DNA of 44,275 nucleotides from Rhodobacter sp. (GTDB taxonomy: Bacteria; Pseudomonadota; Alphaproteobacteria; Rhodobacterales; Rhodobacteraceae), in contig JASJCA010000013.1 of NCBI GenBank assembly GCA_030066215.1, positions 1 to 44,275 on the forward strand, given 5' to 3'. Numbering within the stretch: position 1 is the stretch's first letter; every line of letters starts with the position of its first letter. A program made the translations under genes and the position numbers. Of the stretch, positions 7,685 to 15,646 are shown in pieces. A model generated the notes under the pieces. It was not told the origin of the DNA. It did no database searches and saw only the letters and a program-made list of their open reading frames with translations.

Positions 7685-8944
7685 ATGCGACTGCGCCGCC
7701 GGATGATGCTGACCCTGGCCGCCCTGGCGGGGCTGGCGGGCTGCGCGGGACCCGAGATCGTCAACCGGGCCTGTCCCGGGTTGGTGTCGGGGTCCGGGGC
7801 ACCGGTTATTCTGTCGGCGATGAATGGCGGGCCAGTGGGCGCGCCGCCGCCTGCGCCCGGCGAGGCCGTGGCGGAACGCATGTCGCGGCTTGTCGCTGCG
7901 CAGGCGGCGCGGACACCCGAGACGGTGATGGCGCAACCGGCTGCAATCGCGCTCGAAGCGCTCCGGGCGCCGACCCGCAAGGTGGTACGCATCAACCTTC
8001 TGGCGATGACCACCGGCGGGCAATACGGCGCGTTTTCCAGCGGCTTCATGACCGGCTGGACCGAAAGCGGCCGGCGGCCGGACTTTGCGGTGGTGACCGG
8101 CGCCAGCGCCGGCGGCGTGGTGGCGCCGCTGGTCTTCGCAGGGCCGGAGTTCGACGACCGGCTGCGGCTCAATGCCGGCATCGGCACCGGCGACGTGGTG
8201 CGCCGACGTTCGGTCCTAGAGCTTCTGGGCGCGTCGTCGCTGTTTTCGACAGCGCCGCTGCAGCGCGCCGTGCAGGCGGCGGTGGACGACCGGCTGGTCA
8301 AGGCGATCGCGGCGCGCTGGCGGGCGGGCAACGACCTATTCCTGGGCGCGACGAACCTGGACCAGGGGCGTTTCGAGCTCTTCGACATCGGCGCCTTCGC
8401 GGCCATGGAGGGGGTGCCGGCGGGGGTCAAGCGCGACTGCCTGGTCGGCGCGGTGATGGCGACCAGCGCGATCCCGGGGCTGTTTCCGCCCAAGCGGATC
8501 GGCGGCGATCTTTACACCGACGCGGGCGTGCGTCAGTCGGTGTTCCTGCGCGGCGTGCGTGACGGCATCCGCGACAGTGAACGCGCGCTCGGCATCGACG
8601 TGCGGGTGACGGCGACGCTTTTAGTCAACAGCGATCTGATGGTGCGCGTGGCGCGGACCGAGACCGGGCTTCTGGACCTGGCCGGCCGCACCTTCACCCT
8701 GGTCAGCGACGAGGGCTTGCGCGAATCGCTGGTCGAGACGGTGGATCTGGCGCAGGCCTCGGGCTGGCGGCTGCGCGCCGCGGTGGCGCCGGATTTCGAG
8801 ACGCTTGGCTGTGGCGAAGACGATGACCTGTTCTCGGCCTGCGTCACCGACAAGCTGTTCGAGGCGGGCCGTGCGATGGCCACGGCGCCGCGGATCGCCT
8901 GGCTGAGCGGGCGGCAATTGAGAGATTTGGCAAGAAGGTTCTAG
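7685..8944 (+). CDS. Patatin-like phospholipase, lipoprotein
   Basis: This is a predicted membrane-anchored acyl hydrolase of 419 residues. The N-terminus MRLRRRMMLTLAALAGLAGC ends in the lipobox LAGC, with Cys20 as the lipidated residue. The patatin elements are present: the glycine-rich oxyanion region TTGGQYGAFSSGF (about 109-121), the nucleophile elbow GASAGG with Ser141, and the second dyad residue in YTDAGV with Asp279 (DGA/G is the commoner form). The ATG at 7685 is preferred over TTG 7682. The gene ends three bases before the livF-type start, so the two are cotranscribed. A lipase inside a cluster with acyl-CoA synthetase and transporter genes suggests that it frees acids from lipids or esters for uptake. 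That is inference. Confidence 0.87.
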   Translation: MRLRRRMMLTLAALAGLAGCAGPEIVNRACPGLVSGSGAPVILSAMNGGPVGAPPPAPGEAVAERMSRLVAAQAARTPETVMAQPAAIALEALRAPTRKVVRINLLAMTTGGQYGAFSSGFMTGWTESGRRPDFAVVTGASAGGVVAPLVFAGPEFDDRLRLNAGIGTGDVVRRRSVLELLGASSLFSTAPLQRAVQAAVDDRLVKAIAARWRAGNDLFLGATNLDQGRFELFDIGAFAAMEGVPAGVKRDCLVGAVMATSAIPGLFPPKRIGGDLYTDAGVRQSVFLRGVRDGIRDSERALGIDVRVTATLLVNSDLMVRVARTETGLLDLAGRTFTLVSDEGLRESLVETVDLAQASGWRLRAAVAPDFETLGCGEDDDLFSACVTDKLFEAGRAMATAPRIAWLSGRQLRDLARRF

Positions 8945-8947
8945 GCG

Positions 8948-9772
8948 ATGCTGGACGCGGGAAAGACCGAAGAGACGCTTCTGGAGGTCAACAACATCGA
9001 GGTGATCTACAACCATGTGATCCTGGTCTTGAAGGGCGTGTCGCTGACGGTGCCCAAGGGCGGGATCACCGCACTTTTGGGCGGCAACGGCGCGGGCAAG
9101 ACGACGACGCTGAAGGCGATCTCGAACCTGCTGCATTCCGAACGCGGCGAGGTGACCAAGGGGTCGATCACCTATCGCGGCGACAACGTCGCGCATCGCG
9201 ACCCGTCGGACTTGGTCAAGCGCGGCGTGATCCAGGTGATGGAGGGGCGGCACTGCTTCGAACACCTGACCGTCGAAGAGAACCTGTTGACCGGCGCCTA
9301 TACGCGGCGCGACGGCGGCGGCAACGTCGCCCAGGACTTGGAGATGGTCTATTCCTACTTCCCGCGGCTGGCGGAGCGGCGGCGGTCCCAGGCCGGCTAT
9401 ACCTCGGGCGGCGAGCAGCAGATGACGGCGATCGGCCGGGCGCTGATGTCGCGGCCCGAGACGATCCTTCTGGACGAGCCGTCGATGGGCCTGGCGCCGC
9501 AGCTCGTCGAAGAGATCTTCGGCATCGTCAAAAACCTCAACGAGAATGAGGGCGTGTCGTTTCTGTTGGCCGAGCAGAACACCAACGTGGCGCTGCGGTT
9601 TGCGCACTACGGCTATATCCTGGAATCGGGCCGCGTGGTGATGGACGGCCCGGCGGCCGAGTTGCGCGAGAACCCGGACGTCAAGGAGTTCTATCTGGGG
9701 CTCTCGGAGGAAGGCCGTAAGTCCTACCGCGACGTGCGCAGCTACCGCCGGCGGAAGCGCTGGCTGAGTTAG
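8948..9772 (+). CDS. LivF-type ABC transporter ATP-binding protein
   Basis: This is the second ATPase of the LIV-type importer, 274 residues. Walker A GGNGAGKTT is at residues 45-53, the Q-loop is in VIQVMEGRHCFEHLTV, the signature is TSGGEQQM (about 151-158) and Walker B is ILLDEPSMGL (about 173-182). A LivF-like C-terminus FYLG is present, followed by an unusually basic tail, SYRDVRSYRRRKRWLS. It starts three bases after the patatin stop and is the last gene of the cluster in this orientation that is clearly part of the transporter. The separation of livF from livG by the permeases and receptor is common in Rhodobacterales. Confidence 0.93.
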   Translation: MLDAGKTEETLLEVNNIEVIYNHVILVLKGVSLTVPKGGITALLGGNGAGKTTTLKAISNLLHSERGEVTKGSITYRGDNVAHRDPSDLVKRGVIQVMEGRHCFEHLTVEENLLTGAYTRRDGGGNVAQDLEMVYSYFPRLAERRRSQAGYTSGGEQQMTAIGRALMSRPETILLDEPSMGLAPQLVEEIFGIVKNLNENEGVSFLLAEQNTNVALRFAHYGYILESGRVVMDGPAAELRENPDVKEFYLGLSEEGRKSYRDVRSYRRRKRWLS

Positions 9773-9800
9773 ATGTTGCCCAAGCCAGTGAGGAAGTGAC

Positions 9801-10514
9801 ATGCCCTTGGTGAGCGAAGTAACCGAATTGATTCGGGAGCTTTCCGATATCATCAAGAATACCCGGGAAATCGTTAAAGCGGTTAACGACGGGCGCGCCT
9901 ATCTGAAACGGAATCATCCAGATGCCCGGGACGATATGGAAAAGCTTCTTGGTCAGGTCGAACATACTGTCCGAGGGTTGTCTGAAGTCACAGCGGTCTT
10001 GTGCGCATTTCAATTCGAGTTCACCGCGGAGTCTCGGTATCTGCAGGTTTCAGAAGGCGAACTTGCCCGATTCAACGAGCACGTAATCCAGCAGAATAAA
10101 GACATTGGTGATTTGCGAGGGCGAATTCGTGAACTCAGGAGCGATTGTACGTCCATTCGAAAGCTCCGCGATAAACTAGCAAGTCGAGCGAACTCAAATG
10201 AATGGGGAGCGATGTTTTGGTTGCTCGGAGGTCGTGCACGCAAGACCGCATCTGATCTTGCGTCCAAGCTAAGTGACTTTTACGCCGATGACGCAATAAT
10301 GATCGGCATATTCGAAAGAACGGTCGAAATGGCGGAAGACGCCCTGATCGAGGTCAGCGACCTCCTCGGGGCGCCGGGAGCGGCACATCCTTTCAACGCG
10401 CCAAAGGCGGCAAGTGCCTTGAAAGGCTACGCGTTGTTGTTCCGACAAACCAATCGTGACTTAGCAAGGTTGGCAGACCGAATGAGCGACGTCAGGAGCA
10501 AGTTGAAGCCTTAA
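9801..10514 (+). CDS. Hypothetical coiled-coil/helical protein
   Basis: I do not recognise this 237-residue protein. It is almost entirely helical, with heptad-like stretches such as VTELIRELSDIIKNTREIV and RFNEHVIQQNKDIGDLRGRIRELRSD. It has no signal peptide and one short hydrophobic patch around WGAMFWLLGG (about residues 134-143). The ATG at 9801 has GAGGAAG at 9790-9796. Codon use and base composition are visibly more AT-rich than the flanking transporter genes, which suggests later acquisition. Its stop overlaps the stop of the convergent gene at 10511 within the palindrome TTAA. A structural or signalling role is possible but not shown. Confidence 0.75.
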   Translation: MPLVSEVTELIRELSDIIKNTREIVKAVNDGRAYLKRNHPDARDDMEKLLGQVEHTVRGLSEVTAVLCAFQFEFTAESRYLQVSEGELARFNEHVIQQNKDIGDLRGRIRELRSDCTSIRKLRDKLASRANSNEWGAMFWLLGGRARKTASDLASKLSDFYADDAIMIGIFERTVEMAEDALIEVSDLLGAPGAAHPFNAPKAASALKGYALLFRQTNRDLARLADRMSDVRSKLKP

Positions 10515-11362
10515 GGACCGGCCTCCGCCTTCATCTCGGCGATGCGCTCCAGCGCTTCTTCGCGGGTGTTTCGGATGTTGGGGCGGAAGCCCTGGGTTTC
10601 GGCGCGCAGGCGAATGTCGGCCTCGGTCTCAGAGCCGGCCTCGTAGCGCACGGTGCCGAGCGAGCCGCCGAGGTTCAGCTCCTTGCCGCGCTTGGCCCAT
10701 TCGACCCACGCGCCCGGATCGATGTGGCAGTTGTTGTAGTTGATCAGGAAGTACCACTTGCGGCCCGACGCCTCGATCAGTTCCTGCAGATAGTCGATCA
10801 GGTCGTCGACGTCGCGGCTATGGTGCAGCTTCAGGCCGCTAAGGTCGATGTTCATGATCTTTGTGGCGGCGTCGAACGTCACCCGCGGCTCGAAATCGGC
10901 GCGGGTATAGGTGGGTGTGTGAACGATCTTCTTCAGCCGGCGCGAGGGCAGTTCGGCCAGGCGTTTCAGCGCGCTGTCGCGGTCGGCGAAGAGATTGGGG
11001 TCGAAGGCCTCGGTCTTGGCGTCGCGTTCGATCTGGCGCCGCGTGGCTTCGGAGGCGTCGAAGCGCACCGAGCCCATGGAATGCGCCATGTTCAGCGTTT
11101 TGCCGCGGCGCGAAAAAGCGAACCAGGCGTCGGGGTCGATGCGGCTGTCGGAGTAGTTGACCATGAAGAACCACAGGTCCTCGCCGGTCTCGGCGATGCG
11201 TTCCTCGAGCCGGTCGTAGACGGCGTTGACGTCGGCGCTGTCAAGCAAATGCAGCCCTGAAAAGTCGACCTCCATCACTTCGATGTCGTCGTGGAAGGCG
11301 ATGCGCCGGTCGATCTCTTCGGGGGTAAGCGCAGGGTGGTCGTGCAAGGCGGCCGGGGTCAT
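10511..11362 (-). CDS. Protein of two homologous ~110-residue halves, function unknown
   Basis: This 283-residue cytosolic protein has a clear internal duplication. The first copy (about residues 27-138) and the second (about 167-277) match at an offset of 140 residues: VDFSGLHLLDSADVNAVYD against IDLSGLKLHHSRDVDDLID, FMVNYSDSRIDPDAW against FLINYNNCHIDPGAW, and RRGKTLN...GSVR against KRGKELN...GTVR. The pattern of strand, helix and strand resembles a STAS-like fold, but I cannot name a family. The start at 11362 is fixed by AAGGAGA seven bases upstream, and the longer upstream frame is a shadow. It is divergent from the PaaK-like ligase and probably shares its control region. Confidence 0.82.
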   Translation of the reverse strand: MTPAALHDHPALTPEEIDRRIAFHDDIEVMEVDFSGLHLLDSADVNAVYDRLEERIAETGEDLWFFMVNYSDSRIDPDAWFAFSRRGKTLNMAHSMGSVRFDASEATRRQIERDAKTEAFDPNLFADRDSALKRLAELPSRRLKKIVHTPTYTRADFEPRVTFDAATKIMNIDLSGLKLHHSRDVDDLIDYLQELIEASGRKWYFLINYNNCHIDPGAWVEWAKRGKELNLGGSLGTVRYEAGSETEADIRLRAETQGFRPNIRNTREEALERIAEMKAEAGP

Positions 11363-11438
11363 CAAGTTCTCCTTCGTCGCGCGGGGCGCGTCGGCCCCAT
11401 TTCCCTCCCGCTGGGGCCGCGTCGTATTCAAGCTTGCG

Positions 11439-11460
11439 ATTGCATACAATTGTTTACAAT
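11439..11460. promoter_or_regulatory. Candidate operator: two overlapping 12-bp near-palindromes
   Basis: Two copies of ATTGYWTACAAT (ATTGCATACAAT at 11439-11450 and ATTGTTTACAAT at 11449-11460) overlap by two bases. They therefore repeat every 10 bp, about one DNA turn. The second copy is a perfect interrupted palindrome (ATTGT, TT, ACAAT). They sit in the divergent region between the two-repeat protein gene and the CoA ligase gene. They look like a tandem site for a dimeric regulator, perhaps of the GntR or TetR type. The regulator itself is not identified. Confidence 0.5.
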
Positions 11461-11514
11461 GTCGCGGCGGGGGCGTGCCGGGGCCCGGGCGCCCGACAGC
11501 GACAAGGATCGACC

Positions 11515-12738
11515 ATGACCGGACATTTCGACGCCCTCGAAACCCGCAGCGCCGACCAGCGCGCCGCCGATCTGGCGCGGGACCTGCCGCGGCAGGTGGC
11601 GCAGGCCAAGGCGAAAGCGCCGGCCCTGGCGGAGCTTCTGCGCGACGTCGATCCTGAAGACGTGACCAGCCGCGCCGCATTGGCGGCCCTGCCGGTGATC
11701 CGAAAGTCCGAGCTGGGCGCGGCGCAGAAGGCCGCGCCGCCCTTCGGCGGATTTACCACGCGCGGCGTGACCACCTTCGCGCATGTGTTCCAAAGCCCAG
11801 GACCGATCTACGAACCCGGGCGTTTAGGTGACGACTGGTACCGGATGGGGCGGTTTCTGGCGGCCCTGGGGATCGGCCGCGGCGACATCGTGCAGAACTG
11901 TTTCAGCTATCACATGACACCTGCGGGGATGATGTTCGAAAGCGGCGCGCGGGCGGTCGGCGCGACAGTGTTCCCCGCCGGCACCGGGCAAACCGAGCTG
12001 CAGGCGCAAGCCGCGCATGACATCGGCATCACCGCCTATGCCGGAACGCCCGACTACCTGAAGGTGATTCTGGACAAGGCCGCCGAGATGGGCCTGCCGC
12101 TGCAGATCACCAAGGCGGCGGTGGGCGGCGGCGCGCTATTCCCGTCGCTGCGGCAAGAATATGCCGACCGCGGCATCCTATGCCTGCAGCTTTATGGCAC
12201 CGCCGATCTGGGCAACATCGCCTACGAGAGCCCGGCGATGGAGGGTATGATCGTCGACGAGGGCGTGATCGTCGAGATCGTGACGCCGGGCACTGGCGAT
12301 CCGGTGGCCGAGGGCGAGGTCGGCGAGGTCGTGGTCACCACGCTAAACCCCGACTACCCGCTGATCCGCTTCGCCACCGGGGACCTTTCGGCGGTTCTTC
12401 CCGGTGAATCGCCCTGCGGGCGCAGCAATATGCGGATCAAGGGCTGGATGGGCCGCGCCGACCAGACGGCGAAGATCAAGGGTATGTTCGTGCGCCCCGA
12501 ACAGGTCGCGGCGCTGGTGGCGCGGCATGACGAGGTGGCCAGGGCCCGGGTGGTGGTGACGCGAAAGGGTCAGCAGGACGTGATGACTGTGCTGATGGAG
12601 ACCGACGCTCAGGAGACGGCGGCCTATGAAGCATCCGTCGCGGCGGTGCTGAAGCTAAAAGGCCAGGTCGAACTTGTCGCTAAGGGATCGCTGCCAAACG
12701 ATGGTAAGGTGATAGACGACCAACGCAGTTACGACTGA
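11515..12738 (+). CDS. Phenylacetate-CoA ligase (PaaK)-like adenylate-forming enzyme
   Basis: This 407-residue enzyme belongs to the PaaK-like branch of the ANL superfamily and would convert an aromatic or related acid to its CoA ester. The visible signatures are YGTADLGNIAYES (the motif that positions the adenylate), ATGDLSAVL, and the C-terminal hinge/lid region GRADQTAKIKGMFVRPEQV. The usual SSGTTG phosphate loop is absent. Its place is taken by HVFQSPGPIYEPG (about residues 87-99), so ATP handling may differ. ATG 11515 has AAGGA at 11503-11507, and the upstream part of the frame lies in the regulatory region. Its neighbours suggest that it works with the LIV-type importer. The substrate is not known. 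Confidence 0.87.
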   Translation: MTGHFDALETRSADQRAADLARDLPRQVAQAKAKAPALAELLRDVDPEDVTSRAALAALPVIRKSELGAAQKAAPPFGGFTTRGVTTFAHVFQSPGPIYEPGRLGDDWYRMGRFLAALGIGRGDIVQNCFSYHMTPAGMMFESGARAVGATVFPAGTGQTELQAQAAHDIGITAYAGTPDYLKVILDKAAEMGLPLQITKAAVGGGALFPSLRQEYADRGILCLQLYGTADLGNIAYESPAMEGMIVDEGVIVEIVTPGTGDPVAEGEVGEVVVTTLNPDYPLIRFATGDLSAVLPGESPCGRSNMRIKGWMGRADQTAKIKGMFVRPEQVAALVARHDEVARARVVVTRKGQQDVMTVLMETDAQETAAYEASVAAVLKLKGQVELVAKGSLPNDGKVIDDQRSYD

Positions 12739-12771
12739 CCCCGAAGAGGGTCGGCCAAGGGGGGGAGAACC

Positions 12772-14283
12772 ATGAGGAACTCGATCATTCGCTGGGTCCT
12801 GGCATCCGCGATGGGCTTGGCGGCGCCGGCGGCGCTGGCAGAGGATCTGGCTTTGATCGTCGCCAACGGGATTTACGACTTCCACGACAACCCTCGTGGT
12901 GGTCGGGCCGTGCTGAGCCTGGTGCCCGACCTCGAAGTTGCCGGCTATAGCGTCGTCGCATTCCGCAATCTCGATAGCGCGACGATGCTCGCCGAGTTGC
13001 CGGGCCTGCGCAAACGGCTGATTTCACCGGGGCGTAAGATCTTCATCGTCGCGGGTCACGTTTTGCGCGATCCGCGCGACAGCTGGCTTCTTCTGAGCGA
13101 TGCCGAACGCCCGGATGGGTTTTCAATGGGGCGCTTTGGGTTGTCGCTTGGCGAACTCAAAGACCTTGCTTCGTCCAACCAAGGGGCCGCGCTCCTTGCC
13201 GTGTCCGAAAGCCCAACCGACCCCAAGGTCGGCAACGGATTCCGGAAAGGCTTCATCACCTTCGACATTCCACAGGGCGTGACCGTGGTCACCGGCGGTG
13301 TTCCGGGCGTCGTTCAGGTCATCCGCGAGGATGTCCTGCAACCGGGTCGGGTGCTGCGCGACGCCCGCGGGGATCTGCCCGATGGTGTTCGGATCAGCGG
13401 GTTCCTACCGCGTGCGACGGCCTTCACCCCTGCGGACGGTAGCCCGCCGTTTCCGCCCAACCCACAGGACCAAGCCAGGCTGTCGGAAGAGGCCTTGGGC
13501 CTGACCCGGGATCAACGCCGCGACATCCAGCAGGCGCTGACACTTCTGGGCTTTGATACGCGGGGCGTCGACGGGATCTTCGGCAACCGCAGCCGCCAGG
13601 CCATTGCCGATTGGCAGGCGTCGGTCGGCGTCGGCCCGACAGGCTATCTGACCGCCAACCAGATCGTGCGGATCGAGGCGCTCGCCGCGCAGCGGGCCGC
13701 GGTGTTACGTGCGGAGGCGGACCGTCGCCGCCGCGCCGAGGAACGCCGCGACCGCGCTTATTGGGACCAGACCGGCGCCAACGGGACCGAGGCGGGCTTG
13801 CGTCAGTACTTGGCGCGCTATCCCGACGGGCTATTCTCGAACGGGGCCGAGGCGCAGCTGCGCGAGATCGAGCGGGCGAAGCGGCGCGCGGCGCGGGCCG
13901 AAGAGCGGGTCGCCTGGGACGAGGCGGTGATGCAGGGCACGGTGCTGTCCTATCGGCAGTATCTGCGCCAGTACCCCAACGGGCGTTTCGCGCAAGAGGC
14001 GCGGGCGCGGATCGCCAGCCTCAGCAACCCCGAAACGCCGCCCGAGGTGGTCGCCGCGGCCAAGCAGGAAGAAGCGCAACTGGGCCTGAACACCTTTCGG
14101 CGGCAGCTGATCGAGGGTCAGCTGCGCTCACTGAACCTCGAACCCGGGCGGGTGGATGGCAAATTCACCGGCGAGACCCGGCGCGCGCTGCGGCGGTTCC
14201 AGCGCGCCAACAATTTGGCAGTGACGGGTTATGTCACCCGCAACACCATTGTCCGGCTTCTGGCCTCGGCCGTACAGCCTTAA
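12772..14283 (+). CDS. Exported caspase-like domain protein with two peptidoglycan-binding domains
   Basis: This 503-residue protein has a Sec signal peptide (residues 1-23, ending ALA). The region from about 24 to 200 resembles a caspase/metacaspase (C14) p20 fold, starting DLALIVANGIYDF. A histidine is present in VAGHVL (His96), but the strand that normally ends in the catalytic cysteine reads LLAVSESP (141-148), so cysteine is missing and the domain is probably inactive. Two PG_binding_1 modules follow: about 250-315 (QALTLLGFDTRGVDGIFG) and about 435-500 (LRSLNLEPGRVDGKFTGETR). They are separated by a basic, charged linker with repeated RYPDGLFSNGA/QYPNGRFAQEA units. It is likely periplasmic and cell-wall associated. 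GGGGGAGAACC precedes the ATG. Confidence 0.8.
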   Translation: MRNSIIRWVLASAMGLAAPAALAEDLALIVANGIYDFHDNPRGGRAVLSLVPDLEVAGYSVVAFRNLDSATMLAELPGLRKRLISPGRKIFIVAGHVLRDPRDSWLLLSDAERPDGFSMGRFGLSLGELKDLASSNQGAALLAVSESPTDPKVGNGFRKGFITFDIPQGVTVVTGGVPGVVQVIREDVLQPGRVLRDARGDLPDGVRISGFLPRATAFTPADGSPPFPPNPQDQARLSEEALGLTRDQRRDIQQALTLLGFDTRGVDGIFGNRSRQAIADWQASVGVGPTGYLTANQIVRIEALAAQRAAVLRAEADRRRRAEERRDRAYWDQTGANGTEAGLRQYLARYPDGLFSNGAEAQLREIERAKRRAARAEERVAWDEAVMQGTVLSYRQYLRQYPNGRFAQEARARIASLSNPETPPEVVAAAKQEEAQLGLNTFRRQLIEGQLRSLNLEPGRVDGKFTGETRRALRRFQRANNLAVTGYVTRNTIVRLLASAVQP

Positions 14284-14306
14284 CGCGCAGGGCGCCTGAA
14301 CGACAA

Positions 14307-14330
14307 AAGCCGCCCGGTTCCGGGCGGCTT
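14307..14330 (+). terminator. Hairpin terminator after the caspase-like gene
   Basis: A perfect 11-bp stem, AAGCCGCCCGG with CCGGGCGGCTT, has a two-base loop and ends 47 bases after the stop codon at 14283. The T-tract is short, but the A-run before the stem (CAAAAG) pairs with the trailing T residues. It may act in both directions, also for rpmJ on the other strand. Confidence 0.65.
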
Positions 14331-14366
14331 GCCATACGGTGTCGCGGGTTCAAGTCCCCTGCGGGC

Positions 14367-14492
14367 CTAGCCCTGGCGCGCCTTGAACCGGCGTTGGGTC
14401 TTGTTGATCACATAGACCCGGCCCTTGCGGCGGACCACGCGGCAGTCGCGGTGCCGGTTCTTCAGCGAACGAAGCGAATTCCGGACCTTCAT
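14367..14492 (-). CDS. rpmJ: 50S ribosomal protein L36
   Basis: This is a 41-residue basic protein of the large ribosomal subunit. It starts [14 protein letters not shown] and ends RRFKARQG, as in alphaproteobacterial L36. Only one cysteine (Cys17) is present, so it is the zinc-independent form without the four-ligand zinc ribbon. The start at 14492 has AAGGAGAGAG upstream, while the frame continues upstream through tRNA-Val and is not coding there. The gene lies alone, outside a ribosomal-protein operon, as is usual for this form. Confidence 0.95.
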   Translation of the reverse strand: MKVRNSLRSLKNRHRDCRVVRRKGRVYVINKTQRRFKARQG

Positions 14493-14560
14493 GCGCTCTC
14501 TCCTTTTGCGTGGCGCCCGCGCGCCTTGGGTTGCGTTTCGTGACCCGGGATCGGGCCGGA

Positions 14561-14635
<75 letters not shown>

Positions 14636-14781
14636 GGATCGGCGACGCACGTCCTGCCCAAATGAACAAGACGCGGGACACCCCGCGCCGGTCCGAGAGC
14701 GTATAAAAGGGAACCGTTCAAGGTTCAAGGGCTTTCGAAATCGGCCCAGTTGCGGCTATATTCCCGCGCAGAGGAGAGCAG

Positions 14782-15645
14782 ATGACCAAGGCGCCCTACA
14801 TCTTGAAGGCCCCCACGCGGCAATCCACAAGCGTGGTGTTTGCCTCGCCCCACAGTGGGCGCGACTATCCCTGGTCATTTCTTCGCCAGACCGTGCTGGA
14901 CGAGCGCGCGATCCGGTCGTCCGAAGACGCCTTCGTCGATCTGTTGTTCGACAGCGCACCCGACCACGGAGCGCCGCTTTTGGCGGCAACCGCGCCGCGG
15001 GCGTTCATCGATGTCAACCGAAGCGCCGACGAGCTGGACCCGGCGTTGATCGAGGGCGTGCGCAAGACCACGCATAACCCGCGGGTCACGTCCGGGCTTG
15101 GCGTGATTCCCCGCGTGGTCGCGAATGGGCGCTCGATCTATCGCGGTAAGATGACCTTGGACGATGCTCGGGGGCGTCTGCGCGACTATTGGCGGCCGTA
15201 TCACGACAGGTTGAAGTTGCTCTTGGACGCCACCCAGGCAGCACATGGCGAAGCGATCCTGATCGATTGTCATTCAATGCCGCACGAGGCAATCGACTCG
15301 ATCGGTACCTCTAAGGCGCCGCACCCGCAGATCGTACTTGGCGACCGCTTCGGGGCGGCGGCCGACCAGTATGTCGTCGACCGGATCGAGGCCGCCTTTG
15401 CCGCGGCCGGGCTGCGCGTCGCCCGGAACTCGCCTTTCGCCGGCGCCTACACGGCGCAGCATTACGGGCGGCCGTCGAAGGGTCAGCATGTGATCCAAGT
15501 TGAAATTGACCGATCGCTCTACATGAACGAACGTCTGGTCCGGCCGAGCGGCTCGTTCCAGGCGTTCCAATCCCGCATGCGCAGCATCATCGCCGAAATC
15601 TGCGAGATCGGCCGGCGAGACAAGATGCCTCTCGCGGCGGAGTAG
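14782..15645 (+). CDS. N-formylglutamate amidohydrolase family protein
   Basis: This is a 287-residue metal-dependent hydrolase of the HutG/N-formylglutamate deformylase family. Relatives cleave N-formylglutamate to glutamate and formate at the end of histidine breakdown, but many family members have other or unknown substrates. The signatures are FASPHSGRDYP near residues 20-30, the acidic DVNRSADELDP segment, the metal-site motif IDCHSMPH (about 159-166) and ARNSPFAGAYTAQHYG in the C-terminal half. AGAGGAGAG lies just before the ATG. No other hut genes are nearby, so the histidine role is uncertain. It is convergent with dinB, and the two stops are one base apart. Confidence 0.88.
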   Translation: MTKAPYILKAPTRQSTSVVFASPHSGRDYPWSFLRQTVLDERAIRSSEDAFVDLLFDSAPDHGAPLLAATAPRAFIDVNRSADELDPALIEGVRKTTHNPRVTSGLGVIPRVVANGRSIYRGKMTLDDARGRLRDYWRPYHDRLKLLLDATQAAHGEAILIDCHSMPHEAIDSIGTSKAPHPQIVLGDRFGAAADQYVVDRIEAAFAAAGLRVARNSPFAGAYTAQHYGRPSKGQHVIQVEIDRSLYMNERLVRPSGSFQAFQSRMRSIIAEICEIGRRDKMPLAAE

Positions 15646-15646
15646 A

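Noticed and set aside
7210..8493. 427-codon minus-strand frame opposite the binding protein and patatin genes
   Set aside because: Low-complexity Arg/Pro/Ser peptide; it crosses a terminator and two well-supported genes.
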